DNA from: Climacteris rufus
Lineage: Eukaryota > Chordata > Aves > Passeriformes > Climacteridae
DNA length: 64,000 nt
Direction of reading: 5' to 3'
Assembly (NCBI GenBank): GCA_013398175.1
Contig: VZRZ01001998.1
Coordinates: 3,855,246-3,919,245 of the forward strand
In this document: positions 12,051 to 22,913 of the stretch, in pieces
Numbering within the stretch: position 1 is the stretch's first letter
Layout: each line of letters begins with the position of its first letter
The notes under the pieces: model-generated
Seen by the model: the letters and a program-made list of their open reading frames with translations, nothing else
The model's database searches: none
Told to the model about the DNA's origin: nothing
Position numbers and translations under genes: made by a program

Positions 12051-12053
12051 CCC

Positions 12054-12059
12054 TTTATT
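12054..12059 (-). promoter_or_regulatory. Candidate minus-strand poly(A) signal
   Basis: TTTATT on the given strand is AATAAA on minus. It is the strongest-looking candidate end for a transcript whose last reading frame stops at 14268, and would give a 3' UTR of about 2.2 kb. This is positional inference only. Confidence 0.2.
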
Positions 12060-12900
12060 TCCAGGTGCTTCACAGTGATATGACAAAATAAAGTATCACA
12101 ATCAATTTTATGTAGATAAAAAATTAATATCAACAAGTTCCAAATTTCTATTGAATACAATCATAAATAAAAACCATGCATTAAAGCTATTTCTGTATAT
12201 AAAATACCATGTGACCCCATTAAGACATTGAATTTTTCACATATAACTTATATAAAAATTACAGTATACATTTTATGATATTACTGTATTATTGCATTGT
12301 GAAATAAACTTTAAGTGACTCTTGATGATACACTTGAGAGGCATTTCAAAGTGTTTCACTATCAATTAATAAAACCATGTCTTGCAATAATACTTTCCCC
12401 ATGTTTTATGTTAATTTTCCATTGTAACAGATTTGCCTGTTGGGTCTGAAATCTCCAAGAGACCAAGTCAGGCACATGGTTAAACAGGGCTCACAAGCAT
12501 GGCATAATGTAGATTTGGGTTTGCTTTTTAAAGCCATTGCATAGCACCTTGACTGGAGTTACCAACACAGACGTGGCTACAGTTCCTTGCAGTCACCTGG
12601 AACAAGTCACCTGCAGAGCATTGTAGAAACCCTGGAGGTTCAGATGTCTGGAAGCAGAGAACACACCCAGCCAGAACACAAAACTTTCCACACTTTCTCC
12701 CACTTTCTTAGGGAACAGTTGTCTTAGTTGTATCTGTGTCACAACCAAAAGCCAACCCTCTAACCCTACTGTGTGGGGATAGTAAACAAAAACTGCTGAT
12801 GCAAATGGAACAAACAGAAAATCACCCTGTTGTGATGAGAAAGAAATCTCAACTGATGTAAAAACTAAGCTAAAAAGTGACAACAGTATCAGCATTATCA

Positions 12901-13064
12901 GCACAGAATCACAGACTGGGCTGGGTTGGAAGGGACCTTGCAATCTTCTCCCACCCCAGCCGTGGGCAGGGACAGCTCCCACTGTCCCAGGCTGCTCCCA
13001 GCCCTGTCCAGCCTGGCCTGGGACACTCCAGGGATGGGGCAGCCCCCTGGCCAGCCCTGAGCTG
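12901..13064 (-). mobile_element. CR1 LINE 3'-end fragment
   Basis: The given strand reads AATCACAGACTGGG...GGTTGGAAGGGACC, the reverse complement of the conserved CR1 3' end, followed by the GGGCAGGGACA and CCCAGGCTGCTCCCAGCCCTGTCCA blocks. It is a 5'-truncated copy with no coding capacity. Confidence 0.85.
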
Positions 13065-13351
13065 CAATAAACCTGTGCTGCTCACCCCCCTCAGCTCCCA
13101 GGAGATGACACAGCACAGGGACACCTTTCCCTGAGCTGCAGAACTGCCTTCCTCACCCTGTTCATCCATCACAGCGGGCAGGGACAGTGATTTAAAGGTG
13201 TGTCCCACAGGATGTTTCCCTCTGAGGTTCAGTTCTATCCCTGTGCTGCCCTAAGGAGCAGTTTGAGTGAAGCACAGCCCCAGCACAGCTCTGCATCGTG
13301 GCCATGCACAGCATGAACAGGAGCAGGGGCTGCAACAGAAGCTGCCTGCGT

Positions 13352-13462
13352 GCACACCTGGCTGCTGCATGCACACCTGGCTGCTGCATGCACACCTGGC
13401 TGCTGCATGCACACCTGGCTCCTGCATGCACACCTGGCTCCTGCATGCACACCTGGCTTGGC
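13352..13462. repeat. 19-bp tandem repeat, about 6 copies
   Basis: Units GCACACCTGGCTGCTGCAT start at 13352, 13371 and 13390; three GCACACCTGGCTCCTGCAT variants follow. Each unit carries one CACCTG E-box. The open frames made by this repeat are not genes. Confidence 0.9.
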
Positions 13463-13639
13463 CTGCCCTGCCAAGGACTCAGTGGACATTGTGCAGACCA
13501 CACACTCCTCCTGGACCACAGGACTTGAGTGGAAATTCCCTTAAAACCTGGCAAGTCCAGAGCAGCTTTTGGCACCACAAAGAGTCAGTCTGATAAGGCC
13601 TGCTCCTCCTGGAAAGGGCTGGCTCCTCCACAGCAACCC

Positions 13640-14110
13640 TGTGTTGATTCCTCCACAGCAACCCTGAGCTGATTCCACCACAGCAGCCCTGAGCTGATTC
13701 CTCCACAGCAGCCCTGTGCTGATTCCACCACAGCAGCCCTGTGCTGATTCCACCCTGAGCTNNNNNNNNNNNNNNNNNNNNNNNNNNNNNNNNNNNNNNN
13801 NNNNNNNNNNNNNNNNNNNNNNNNNNNNNNNNNNNNNNNNNNNNNNNNNNNNNNNNNNNNNNNNNNNNNNNNNNNNNNNNNNNNNNNNNNNNNNNNNNNN
13901 NNNNNNNNNNNNNNNNNNNNNNNNNNNNNNNNNNNNNNNNNNNNNNNNNNNNNNNNNNNNNNNNNNNNNNNNNNNNNNNNNNNNNNNNNNNNNNNNNNNN
14001 NNNNNNNNNNNNNNNNNNNNNNNNNNNNNNNNCCCGGTGCTGATTCCACCCGGAGCCGATTCCACCCTGAGCTGATTCCACCCTGAGCTGATTCCACCCT
14101 GTGCTGGCTC
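13640..14110. repeat. 25-bp / 16-bp minisatellite interrupted by a gap
   Basis: Left of the gap, GATTCC recurs every 25 bases (13646, 13671, 13696, 13721, 13746) in units like GATTCCACCACAGCAGCCCT. Right of the gap it recurs every 16 bases (14042, 14058, 14074, 14090), as if an internal 9 bases were lost. Long open frames through the Ns are artefacts of the repeat. Confidence 0.9.
13762..14032. other. Assembly gap (271 N)
   Basis: An uninterrupted run of N inside the minisatellite. The true number of repeat units cannot be read. Confidence 1.
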
Positions 14111-14267
14111 CACCACAGCAGCCCAAGGCAGCTCCTCTCCCTGCTCCCAGAACAATTCCTGTGCACAGTTTTCCACTCTGTCCTGAAAAACCTCACCACA
14201 GTGAACTACCAAATCCAAGCAAATCTGCATCACCTCACCTTTCCTGTTGACTTGCTGTGGTGGCACA

Positions 14268-14488
14268 TCACTCAAAGTTAGACTTTAACAATTTAGGAGT
14301 AGAGTAGATGGTTTTTCCTTTATGTTTTTTATCCAGAATGTGATCAAAGGGTGACAGATAATACAATTTCTGGCATCCAGTCATGCACTTGAAAATGATA
14401 ATTTCTTCACAATTTTCACTTATGTCTTCATCTGTTTCCCTGGAAATGGTATATGAAGCCCAGCCATCTAATTTTTCTACTCCTCTCT
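14268..14488 (-). CDS. Interleaved frame, last exon
   Basis: After an acceptor (TTCATCACAG, two bases completing a Glu codon) there are 72 codons (RGVEKLDGWASYTISRETDE, then EEIIIFKCMTGCQKLYYLSP and on to LKSNFE) and a TGA. The length and composition are clearly above chance for this AT-rich region. Confidence 0.5.
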
Positions 14489-17400
14489 CTGTGATGAAAC
14501 ACTAAATGTGTCATGTCCAGGAGCTCTCTGAAGATTGATTTAATATCCTCTGACTGCTGCCTGAATTCTGACAGAGTCCTGGGCCTTTAAGAGATGATTA
14601 AAGAAATAAAACACATTAAATCCTATCAGCTGTCCCAAGCAAGTATAACTAACAGAATTCTTCTTTTTCAACTTCGTATTTTCTGACTTCACCTTCCACT
14701 GGATTCTGTGTAACAAAGTCCAACACTTGCCCGGAAATTCAGACTTTAAACCATCCATCTGTTTCTGAACCATCCTAAGAGCTTTACTTCTTCTTTTGGT
14801 CATTCACCATTTGTGCCCTGTGCACATTCCATCCTGCACATCTCCTCCCAACTTCTGCTAAGCCCACAGGGACACCAGGAATTCTGCCTGCCTGTATTTC
14901 ACTTATTTGCCTTTGCAGCCTTGGAAGAGGGAATCAGGTTGTGAAATCTCTTCTTTTGGAGAGCAGGAGCAAATATCCCATCACATCCCAGTGCTGGGAA
15001 TAGCAGCATTTCAGGTTTGAGCCTTCCAACCAAACTGTTTGTATGGTTTCTTCTTGTTTCCCCCTCAATTCTACAGCAAAGCCCCTATTTTCATTAATTG
15101 AAAGATCTCAGAATGAAGAGAAATGGAGGCTGGACAGAAGTACAGTGATACACACAATGATAAAAGCACAGTTTGAAAGTTTCATCCTAGGAAACTTAAT
15201 TTCTAATTTCATTCTTATGGAAAAAAACAGAATTTCACAACAATTCTACCAAGACCAATGGGTATTGCATACAAACTTGTGGGAAGAAAAAGTTGGCTGC
15301 ATTTTTAGTGTTTGTCAGCTGTTTAAACCTTGAAACTACAGAAGGTTTCCAACTTCCTCAACATTTCTAATGGATTGCATATAAACTCAGTATCAGTTTC
15401 ATGGATTAAGGAATTTATACACAGTTCTTCCAAGTATTAGAAGTAGGTGAAAATTGATGCATAGTCTAAAAAGGATGTTGAGAGATCAGTTGTGTGTTTT
15501 TTCCCAACTTCAGTGACATCTGAACACACCAGAAGCAAGCAGGACAAGGAGTTGTTTCCATTCACCTTTGTGAAAGAGGCAAACAGTAACAAATTCTTTT
15601 GTAATGAGAAGAAGTGACTCATTTACACAAGCATTAAAGACAATGCTGTCCACTGAGATTTTAGGGGTACTCAGACCAGCAGGAACTTGCACTTCACTCC
15701 AGAGCTGAAAAAGAAAAGACAAAGAAGCCTCTGCAAAGCCCATCCATCACATTCTTCTTCCAGATCAATGAACATCTGAGCCCAAGCAGAGATATGTTTG
15801 CATTTTCAAATATCCTTTGTGAAGTGACATTTATTAGCAAGTTTGGCACAGAGAAACCTCACTGGGAGAAGACACTGACAAATCTTGTTGTCTCAGTGTC
15901 TCACTGATGACACTAACAATGAGGGGATTCCCACTGCTTATAAGGAGTCAGAAACAAGGTAAGCACTGGACAGAATCATGTCAGTCAATAAAATAAATTG
16001 GGAGATAAGAAAATACCTGATTAAATTATACCTCATAAAGAATGTATTGTAAAGATTATTCCTTCCCTTCTTCCCTCCCCCTTATCTGTAACATTTTGCA
16101 GTTTGTGAGCAGATTTGGCTCAGCTCCTGGTACTGTACATATCCACATCTTCTGGGCTGGACTGACCATGGTCCATAAGTTTTGGATCAGGCTTAAATTT
16201 TGATGTCTTCACTGTTCCTGTTAAAAGAAATTAAAGAAATATGGTTAAAAACCAGACATATTGGAGCTGTGTGTAAAAAGGCAGATTTTCTAGGACTGGG
16301 TCTCCTGTTCCTAACCTGCTTCTTTTCCAGCTACATCAGCTGGTTTAACAAAGGGTGTTACATCCTCCTGAAAGCTTTGTTCAATTTGGACTGGAGAAAA
16401 TAAACATCTCTGACAACACAGATTAATTTAGGGCATGGATATTTTTGACTGTATTAGGGACATGAACTAATTCCACCTATGAAAGCAGAGACAGATCTAT
16501 ATCCACAAACCCAATAATGACAGCTTGGCCTGAAGCAAATGTAAAACCAGATCAAAGCATTCCACAAACTAAATCAGAAAAAATACAGGTGCAAAGCAAA
16601 GATGTAAATGTATAGTACAGTGAAAATAAAGGGAAAAAAATATTAAAACCCCCATTCCAATGTGTTCTGCTTGACTTCCACAAAAAGAAATCTCTGGTAA
16701 AGAACACATTAAAGAGAAGTGAGCAAGTATCAAATAAAATTCAAAAATTGCTGTTACAAAAAGCAACCATATTTTAAAACAAATATAGTTCTCCTTTAAT
16801 AGGTAATTCCACTGTTTTCTCCTACCAATTGGACTGTCACATTTTTGTCTGTTCAATAGGCTGTTACATGATCTAATTGATTATCTCAACCACTTAACAT
16901 GTACAAGGAACCACTGCAGAAACCCCAGCAAAATAAAATCCAATGCTTCATTTCTCAATTACCCATTCCTCTTTTTCATTCCACTGTGTATCATCTCTGC
17001 ATTGTTAGCAGAGACTAAAAGTAATGAAATCCATTTGAGACTCCAATCTTCTAATTATAATCCAAATTAAAACCTTTCTGTGTGTTTTGCATTGGGATTA
17101 TTCCTTATTTTGGCCTACAAAAGAACCTGGTTTACATTAATATTGGCTCTCTGACATTATTGAGAGAGAACAGCAAATATATAATTCTGATAATGTGACA
17201 GAGTCCACAGTGAGAAAATTATCACCTCCCTGAGGCTCTGAAATATGTATTAAATGACAGCATGTAAAATATGCTCTCAAGAATAATATGCAGTGACAGT
17301 CTGCTCCACTTTAGAGCACGAGCAAGTACAAAATTAAGTCAACTAATTGGATTTGCAAGTTGCCCTGAGATTACACATGAAATGTTTAATTCACCTGATG

Positions 17401-20400
17401 AAGGCACTGGATCTTCATTACTCCAAGACTCTACTGGAGCAGATTCTGTTCTGTTAAATGATCTTGACTCAACAGCAGGCTCAGGTTTGGTACTAGAAAT
17501 TCCTTTCTTTGTCTTATCTTCTTGCATAATTGGTTTTGACTCTTGCTGCAGCTGTGAACCAAACATTAACAAGAGAAAGCACATGGGTATATGCTTAATA
17601 CATTAGTGCAAAATAAAGCTTTCAAGTCTGGAAGCTTATCTTTTATGAAATTATTTTCAGATATGACATCATACAATGATATTCAACTAGTCAGCTGCAC
17701 ACAAGGCACACAGCTGGGAAAAGTAAAATGCATGAAAGAACCCCACAGATGAGAGAAAATAACTTTAAATTCGTGTGCAAGGGAATTTGTCATGGGTATT
17801 TACTTCAGTGATGCTGGGCTTTTCCCTGAGACCCTCCAAGTACTTCACAAGTTCATTACAGGTGAGGAGCCTGCAGCTTCCACAAGCCTGAAAGAGCACT
17901 GGGTTTTTACACAACACTTACTACCCCTAGTTAGCAGAAGATGGAAAGATAAATCATGGTAACACCCCATAATGAAAAATAATAAGTCTTGGGAACAGGC
18001 TTCACTCAGGGAAAAAAAATGCAGTTAATAAAAGTGTCTGTACCACATCAATTCTTGTTTCACTATCAGTTTAATGACAGTTATCTGAATCTCATTTTCA
18101 AACCTCAGAATTCCATTTGTGCTTCTCAGAGGAAATAAAAGGTGAGGACTGCATGCCAATGAGCACTGCAAATTTAAAGCACAATACTTCTGCATGTTAA
18201 TGTAACTAAGAAACTGAAATTTTCTCTGAAACAAAAAATTACTGTGCAAAGCTGAAATTTTACTCAGGGAAGTGCTACTTTTTCAAGGTTTTATAAATTT
18301 CCACTTGAGAAAAAACCATCTTTAATTCTGGGATTCCTACCCAAGTTCCATATGTAATTCACAGGAGGTTACTGCTCCCCTCTACTCACTGCTGGCAAGG
18401 CCTCAGCTATTTACTATGTCCTATTTTGACCACTTCACTTAAAACCACAAACAACAAAAACCACACACAAAAGCTCCTAAAACCAGAAAAAGCAGAGAAA
18501 CTAGAGAAAATTCAGAGGAGAACAAGAACTATGTCAGTTAGAAAGCCTGTTCTGTAAGAGAAGGTTATCCTAGAGAAGAGAATGTCAAAAACCATGGTAA
18601 CTTTTCTATATGTAAGAGGTCAATATAAAGAGGTTACTGACCTCTTTTATTTTCATTTATTCACTATGGCTGCAATGAGGACAGGACAAGGAGAAGAAAT
18701 AAATAAACATGGAAAATTCACATCACAGGGTAATTAAGAGACTTCCTGGAAGGGTTGTAGAAGAATAAGCCAATCACACCTACTGTGATCCTGAGTGTCT
18801 TTAGCTTAAATTCAGGAGGTGCTAAAAAGCAAAGCTTGAATCAGAATGGATTCTTTATGTGAAGATAAAAATGAGCTCAAAGAGAAACTCCTCCTTCTCT
18901 TGTGCACCCTGCATGTACTGTGGGACTACACAGGGGATCTCAGTGCCTGTTGGTGTGAGAGGTGTGACACCAATTAAACACTGAAGTGACAAAAAGACCA
19001 GCCTGGGTTTTGTGCCTTGCTGAACACAACCAGTAAAGCTTAAACAGCATCAGCAGAAGGCTCCTGAACCTTCTCATTGATCTTTTTCTCCCTCTCAGTG
19101 GATGAGTTACTGTTCAAAGTCCTACCTTGGTGACAGGTTCCTTTTCTGCCCACAGGGACCTCACAGCCTCATAGGTCTGATGACTTGCACAAAGTAACTT
19201 TTTCCCTGTGACCTATTTTTTAGAAAAACATTATTTAACAACAGCTTTAAAAACACAAAGACACACAGACCATTCCAATGAAATTAACTGCATTTGCATG
19301 AGAACATGCTTGACCCCATACTAATGCACCTGCTTTTCAAGATCTACTGCATATTTCCCTTACACCAAGCAAATCCTAAATACTGTGTAAATTGGTATTA
19401 GAAATCCACAGGGAACATTCCCATGCTAAATCCACCTCCTCCAGGAGAAATCAAAACCTGGTCAGCCAACAGTGTTCTGGCAATGCTGGCACAACAGACT
19501 GGAGCACCAGTTTGAAAGGATCCAAACTTGTCTCACTATGTTGGAAATGACCAAAGACAAAAGCAGAAACTCACCTTAGCAATGACCACGGACTGAGCTG
19601 GGTAACAAACAGAATATCCTACAGTAGTAAATCCCAATGGATAAACAATTTTCTTCAACCTAGAACCTGTACAAAGCCAAATATTTTGAATTATTAGACA
19701 ATAATGAAATGCAAAGCTAAGTAGTTGCAGCAATTAGATGTAGGATATACTGATATTCTGAGAGAGTCCCAAACTAGGTTTTCCAATATTGTGAAGAATG
19801 AGAAGAACTGTGTTATTAGTCTGTCTAATCCTGCTCTGTCAGCTCTTAGCCAGCTCCTAAAAGGAATGAGTAATTCCCAAGAAGTTTCCCAGGAAGGATT
19901 GTTTTTAGTCACACAAGGTTTTGCCAATATTTCAGCAAAGCACTCTGACCATTAAAACTTTTAGATGCTACACATCCCACAGATCAATAATGCAAACAAG
20001 CAAACCCTTACCTTTTCTTGCCAGCACTACACCAGCTAAGCCTGACACTGCAATGACACCAACTTTGGGGAGAAAATCTGCTGGGGGGTTGTTCAGGTAA
20101 ACATAAGCATCTAAAAATTGGGAAAAAAGAAGACAAAAAAGAAGCAGAGCAGTTCAATAGTAGTGATTTTAGTTTATTTCTCACTTAAGAAATAAAGATG
20201 AAAGTTTTGATTTTAGTTAATGTAGATGAAATGAGACAGGTATGTGACTTGCCTACCTTTTCCAAACTGAATTGAATCCATGATTCCATTTTTAACAAAC
20301 ACAAAAGCCCTCTACAAAAAACAAAACAAAGAAAAAGTAAAATCTTTGCAGAACTAGCTGTTTACATACGGCTCAGCACAATGAGACAAAGAAATACTGT

Positions 20401-22913
20401 GTAACTTTGTGTAACCTTAAAAACCCCAATCAGTGACCTTCTACAGAGGCTGTGCAGAGATGCACCCACTTTATGACAAATATATTTATATTTTTAAAAC
20501 TTCCGTGGACAATTAATTAAAAAAAAATCTCTTAAATGTAAGCTCACTTTCAAAACTGACACCTCAGGACTAAAGCTGTAGAGTAGAAAAATATCTGGAC
20601 TCCAACTGTATAACATGAGAAAATTCAATTATAAAATACAATCTTCTCTTCCTTAGAGACCTTCCCAGGAAAACTGGAAGAGCAACACGGAGTCTGTACC
20701 ACCAGAGGTCACTGCTACTCAGTGTCAGAAACTCCCAGTGATTAATGCCATGAAAGAGTCTGATACAGGTTTATAACCAGAGCATTTCAGTCATGCAGTC
20801 ACTGACAAATTTTCACTACAGACAATACAGGAAAACATTTTGAATTTTTTTGGTGTTTTCAAACATTTTTGAAACATATTTGTTTGTAAGAGCAAAACAC
20901 AAGCATGAAACCTGCTCCTGCCAAGAGCCAGGGGGTGAAGCTGCTGTTTCCCAGCAGGGGAGAGAACAGTGACAGGAGTCAGTTCCCCTGCAGCTGGAAC
21001 ATGCAGTAACAGAGCTGGGAGGTGGTTTTGGTGAGCAGTGAGGAACAGCCTGCTTTAGCAGGCACATGGGATGCACTCTGCCTTTTCTGTCACCCTTTGG
21101 AAGCAGCTCCTTCTCCAAGAACTGCACCTGGAAGGTCAGACTCCAACACAGCATCTATTCCCGCCAGCGACAACGTCCCGCCCTAACTCCTGCTGGAGAA
21201 GGGCTCATTTCCCACCCTAAATCACCTCCTGCTGAGACAGGAAGCGCAGGGAAGCCTGCAGGTGAGGTGCCTGTTTTCTGTGGGTCGCTCTGGGGCTGTG
21301 AGAACAGAGGGAGGGGCTGCAGGCACTCACTCCTTACCTGGCTCCAGCCCAGGTAGCGCGCGGCCGCGCTCCGCAGCGCCGAGAGCCGCTGCTGCAGGTG
21401 CCCGGGCTGCTCCTCCACGTACCTGGAGCTGCGAGGGGGTGCACTGTACACTGGCAGCTGCAAACAAAGGCACAGCTGTACAGCAGGGACATTCCTGTGT
21501 TCTCATCAGCTGTCACACCCAGGAGGGGTTTTCCAGCCTGCAAAGCCTCAGCGTTCCCGTTACGGCCAACAAAACCTCTGCACGGGATTAGGAACTGTCA
21601 GAGCTCCGAACTGACTCTGCACCAGGGTGGCTTCACTTAACTGCACAGAAGTGAAAACTGAACAATTCTATAGGCTCTAAGGAGTAGAATTACTGAGTTT
21701 GACAAAGCATCTTTCATTCAGCAAAGGCACAAGCAATACCTGGAAGATGGATGTGTGTATTACTGGAAAACAGAAAAAGAATGATCAGTAAGTGTTCTAC
21801 TTTTACCTTCTCTGACTTCAGTCTGGCAATACTGCAACAACAAAAATGAGATAAAACTTCACTAATTTAGTATTGTATCACTTCACGTTTTATTTGAGCT
21901 GTAGTGGTCAGTTATTATTGTAATATATTACTTTGCTATGTATTTTATAGATACTGAGTAACATAATTCAATGGAAAGAGCAAATGGAGTTCTGCCAGTT
22001 TCTAGCATTGTTTTAAAAACCAACAAACAGAAGGATTCATACCTGGTGTGGCTTCACCAGCTGACTTTTTGATTCCTTTTCTGTTGCTGCATGCACAGTA
22101 ATACATACAAAAGGCAGCCCAGAAGAAACAGCTGCCAGCTTTGCCACCTGGGACAGAGAGATAAAAAAAGGGAGACAATGCTGAAATAAAAAATTCCCTT
22201 GGGTTTGATCAAGTAGGGGATTAAACAAGTCACTTTTAAAACCTTTTTTAAGTATTTGCCTTTTAGGAACCCCTTGTGACTTATACAGAGATTTTCTCAA
22301 CTTACAGTGCTAAAGAAAAAGTTAAAGATCACTGACAACAGTTATGTCAAAAATACCAGGAACAATTCTGTGTTCAAAGCTCCATCAGCCATTAAGGTAA
22401 ATCCAGTTGTAATTTACTCAGCACACAGTTACTCCAAGTCAAGGAATGACTCCTTTCAGCAAAAACCACAGTCTGAGCTACAGAACATTATCTAAAAAGG
22501 GATGTGTGTCCTCAAAATAAGTCTGTATTTTTAAATAATTATTAAAGAAAAGCTGTTTAAAACCTATCACAATTCAGATTGTTTCTTTCAGCACAGCATG
22601 CTACCAGGACAACATACCAATTTTCAGTAGATACTACAAAGAAAACTAAATTTATAAGTGACAGAACATGAAAAAGTTGTACTGTTCACTTAAAAAAATT
22701 AATATATTTTTAAAATCACAATGGAGTTCTGTCCTCAGAAGAGAAAGCTATACTGGGAATGATGAAAGTGGTCCAGCTCCTGACTGACAGTAATTGCTTT
22801 ACTTTTGGATGCTTGCAGACAAACACATAAATGTTTAAAGATCCAAGGAAACAGCTGGACTGGTTAATGTTTACAATGGCACAGTTATTCCAAGGTGGTT
22901 TCACTCTTTTCCA
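14268..22913 (-). CDS. Possible unrecognised gene interleaved with APOOL on the same strand (gene span)
   Basis: Not recognised. Exon-like pieces at 22803-22913, 21807-21831, 21740-21762, 21094-21127, 20548-20605, 17804-17887, 15566-15704 and 14268-14488 each have open frames and mostly strong splice sites. All neighbouring phases agree except between 21094 and 20605, where one more exon would be needed. The predicted peptides are rich in Trp, Cys and alternating hydrophobic residues, such as LWSEVQVPAG, NESLLLITKEFV, NQSSCFLGSLNIYVFVC and EEIIIFKCMTGC. This looks like beta-propeller or beta-sandwich extracellular sequence. It faintly recalls the ectodomains of CatSper accessory subunits, but I would not assign that family. 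Further open pieces upstream (24.9-23.7 kb) may be its 5' part. It could also be a decayed gene. Confidence 0.35.
15566..15704 (-). CDS. Interleaved frame, exon A
   Basis: A strong acceptor (TTTTCTTTTTCAG) and donor (AAAG|GTGAATG) bound 46 codons plus one base: LWSEVQVPAGLSTPKISVDS, then IVFNACVNESLLLITKEFVT and VCLFHK. It joins 14268-14488 in frame. It lies only about 110 bp downstream of the predicted APOOL cleavage site. Confidence 0.5.
15830..15835 (-). promoter_or_regulatory. Likely APOOL poly(A) signal
   Basis: TTTATT on the given strand is AATAAA on minus, about 285 bases past the APOOL stop. It is the first canonical signal downstream. Confidence 0.4.
16120..16217 (-). CDS. APOOL: APOOL exon 9 and stop
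   Basis: Completes Gly243 and encodes TVKTSKFKPDPKLMDHGQSS, PEDVDMYSTRS and TGA. The ending is nearly identical to human MIC27 (...DMYSTRS). Confidence 0.95.

Noticed and set aside
13352..14110. CRISPR-like direct repeats
   Set aside because: Tandem units without unique spacers in a vertebrate genome: minisatellites.
13479..14275. Long minus-strand open frames of 200-244 codons around the gap
   Set aside because: They read through 271 N and a minisatellite whose 25- and 16-bp units keep frames open; no biological protein signal.
19725..19955. 76-codon plus-strand frame between APOOL exons 5 and 6
   Set aside because: Reads smoothly, but has no splice or start support and is matched by an equally open minus frame; no basis to prefer either.
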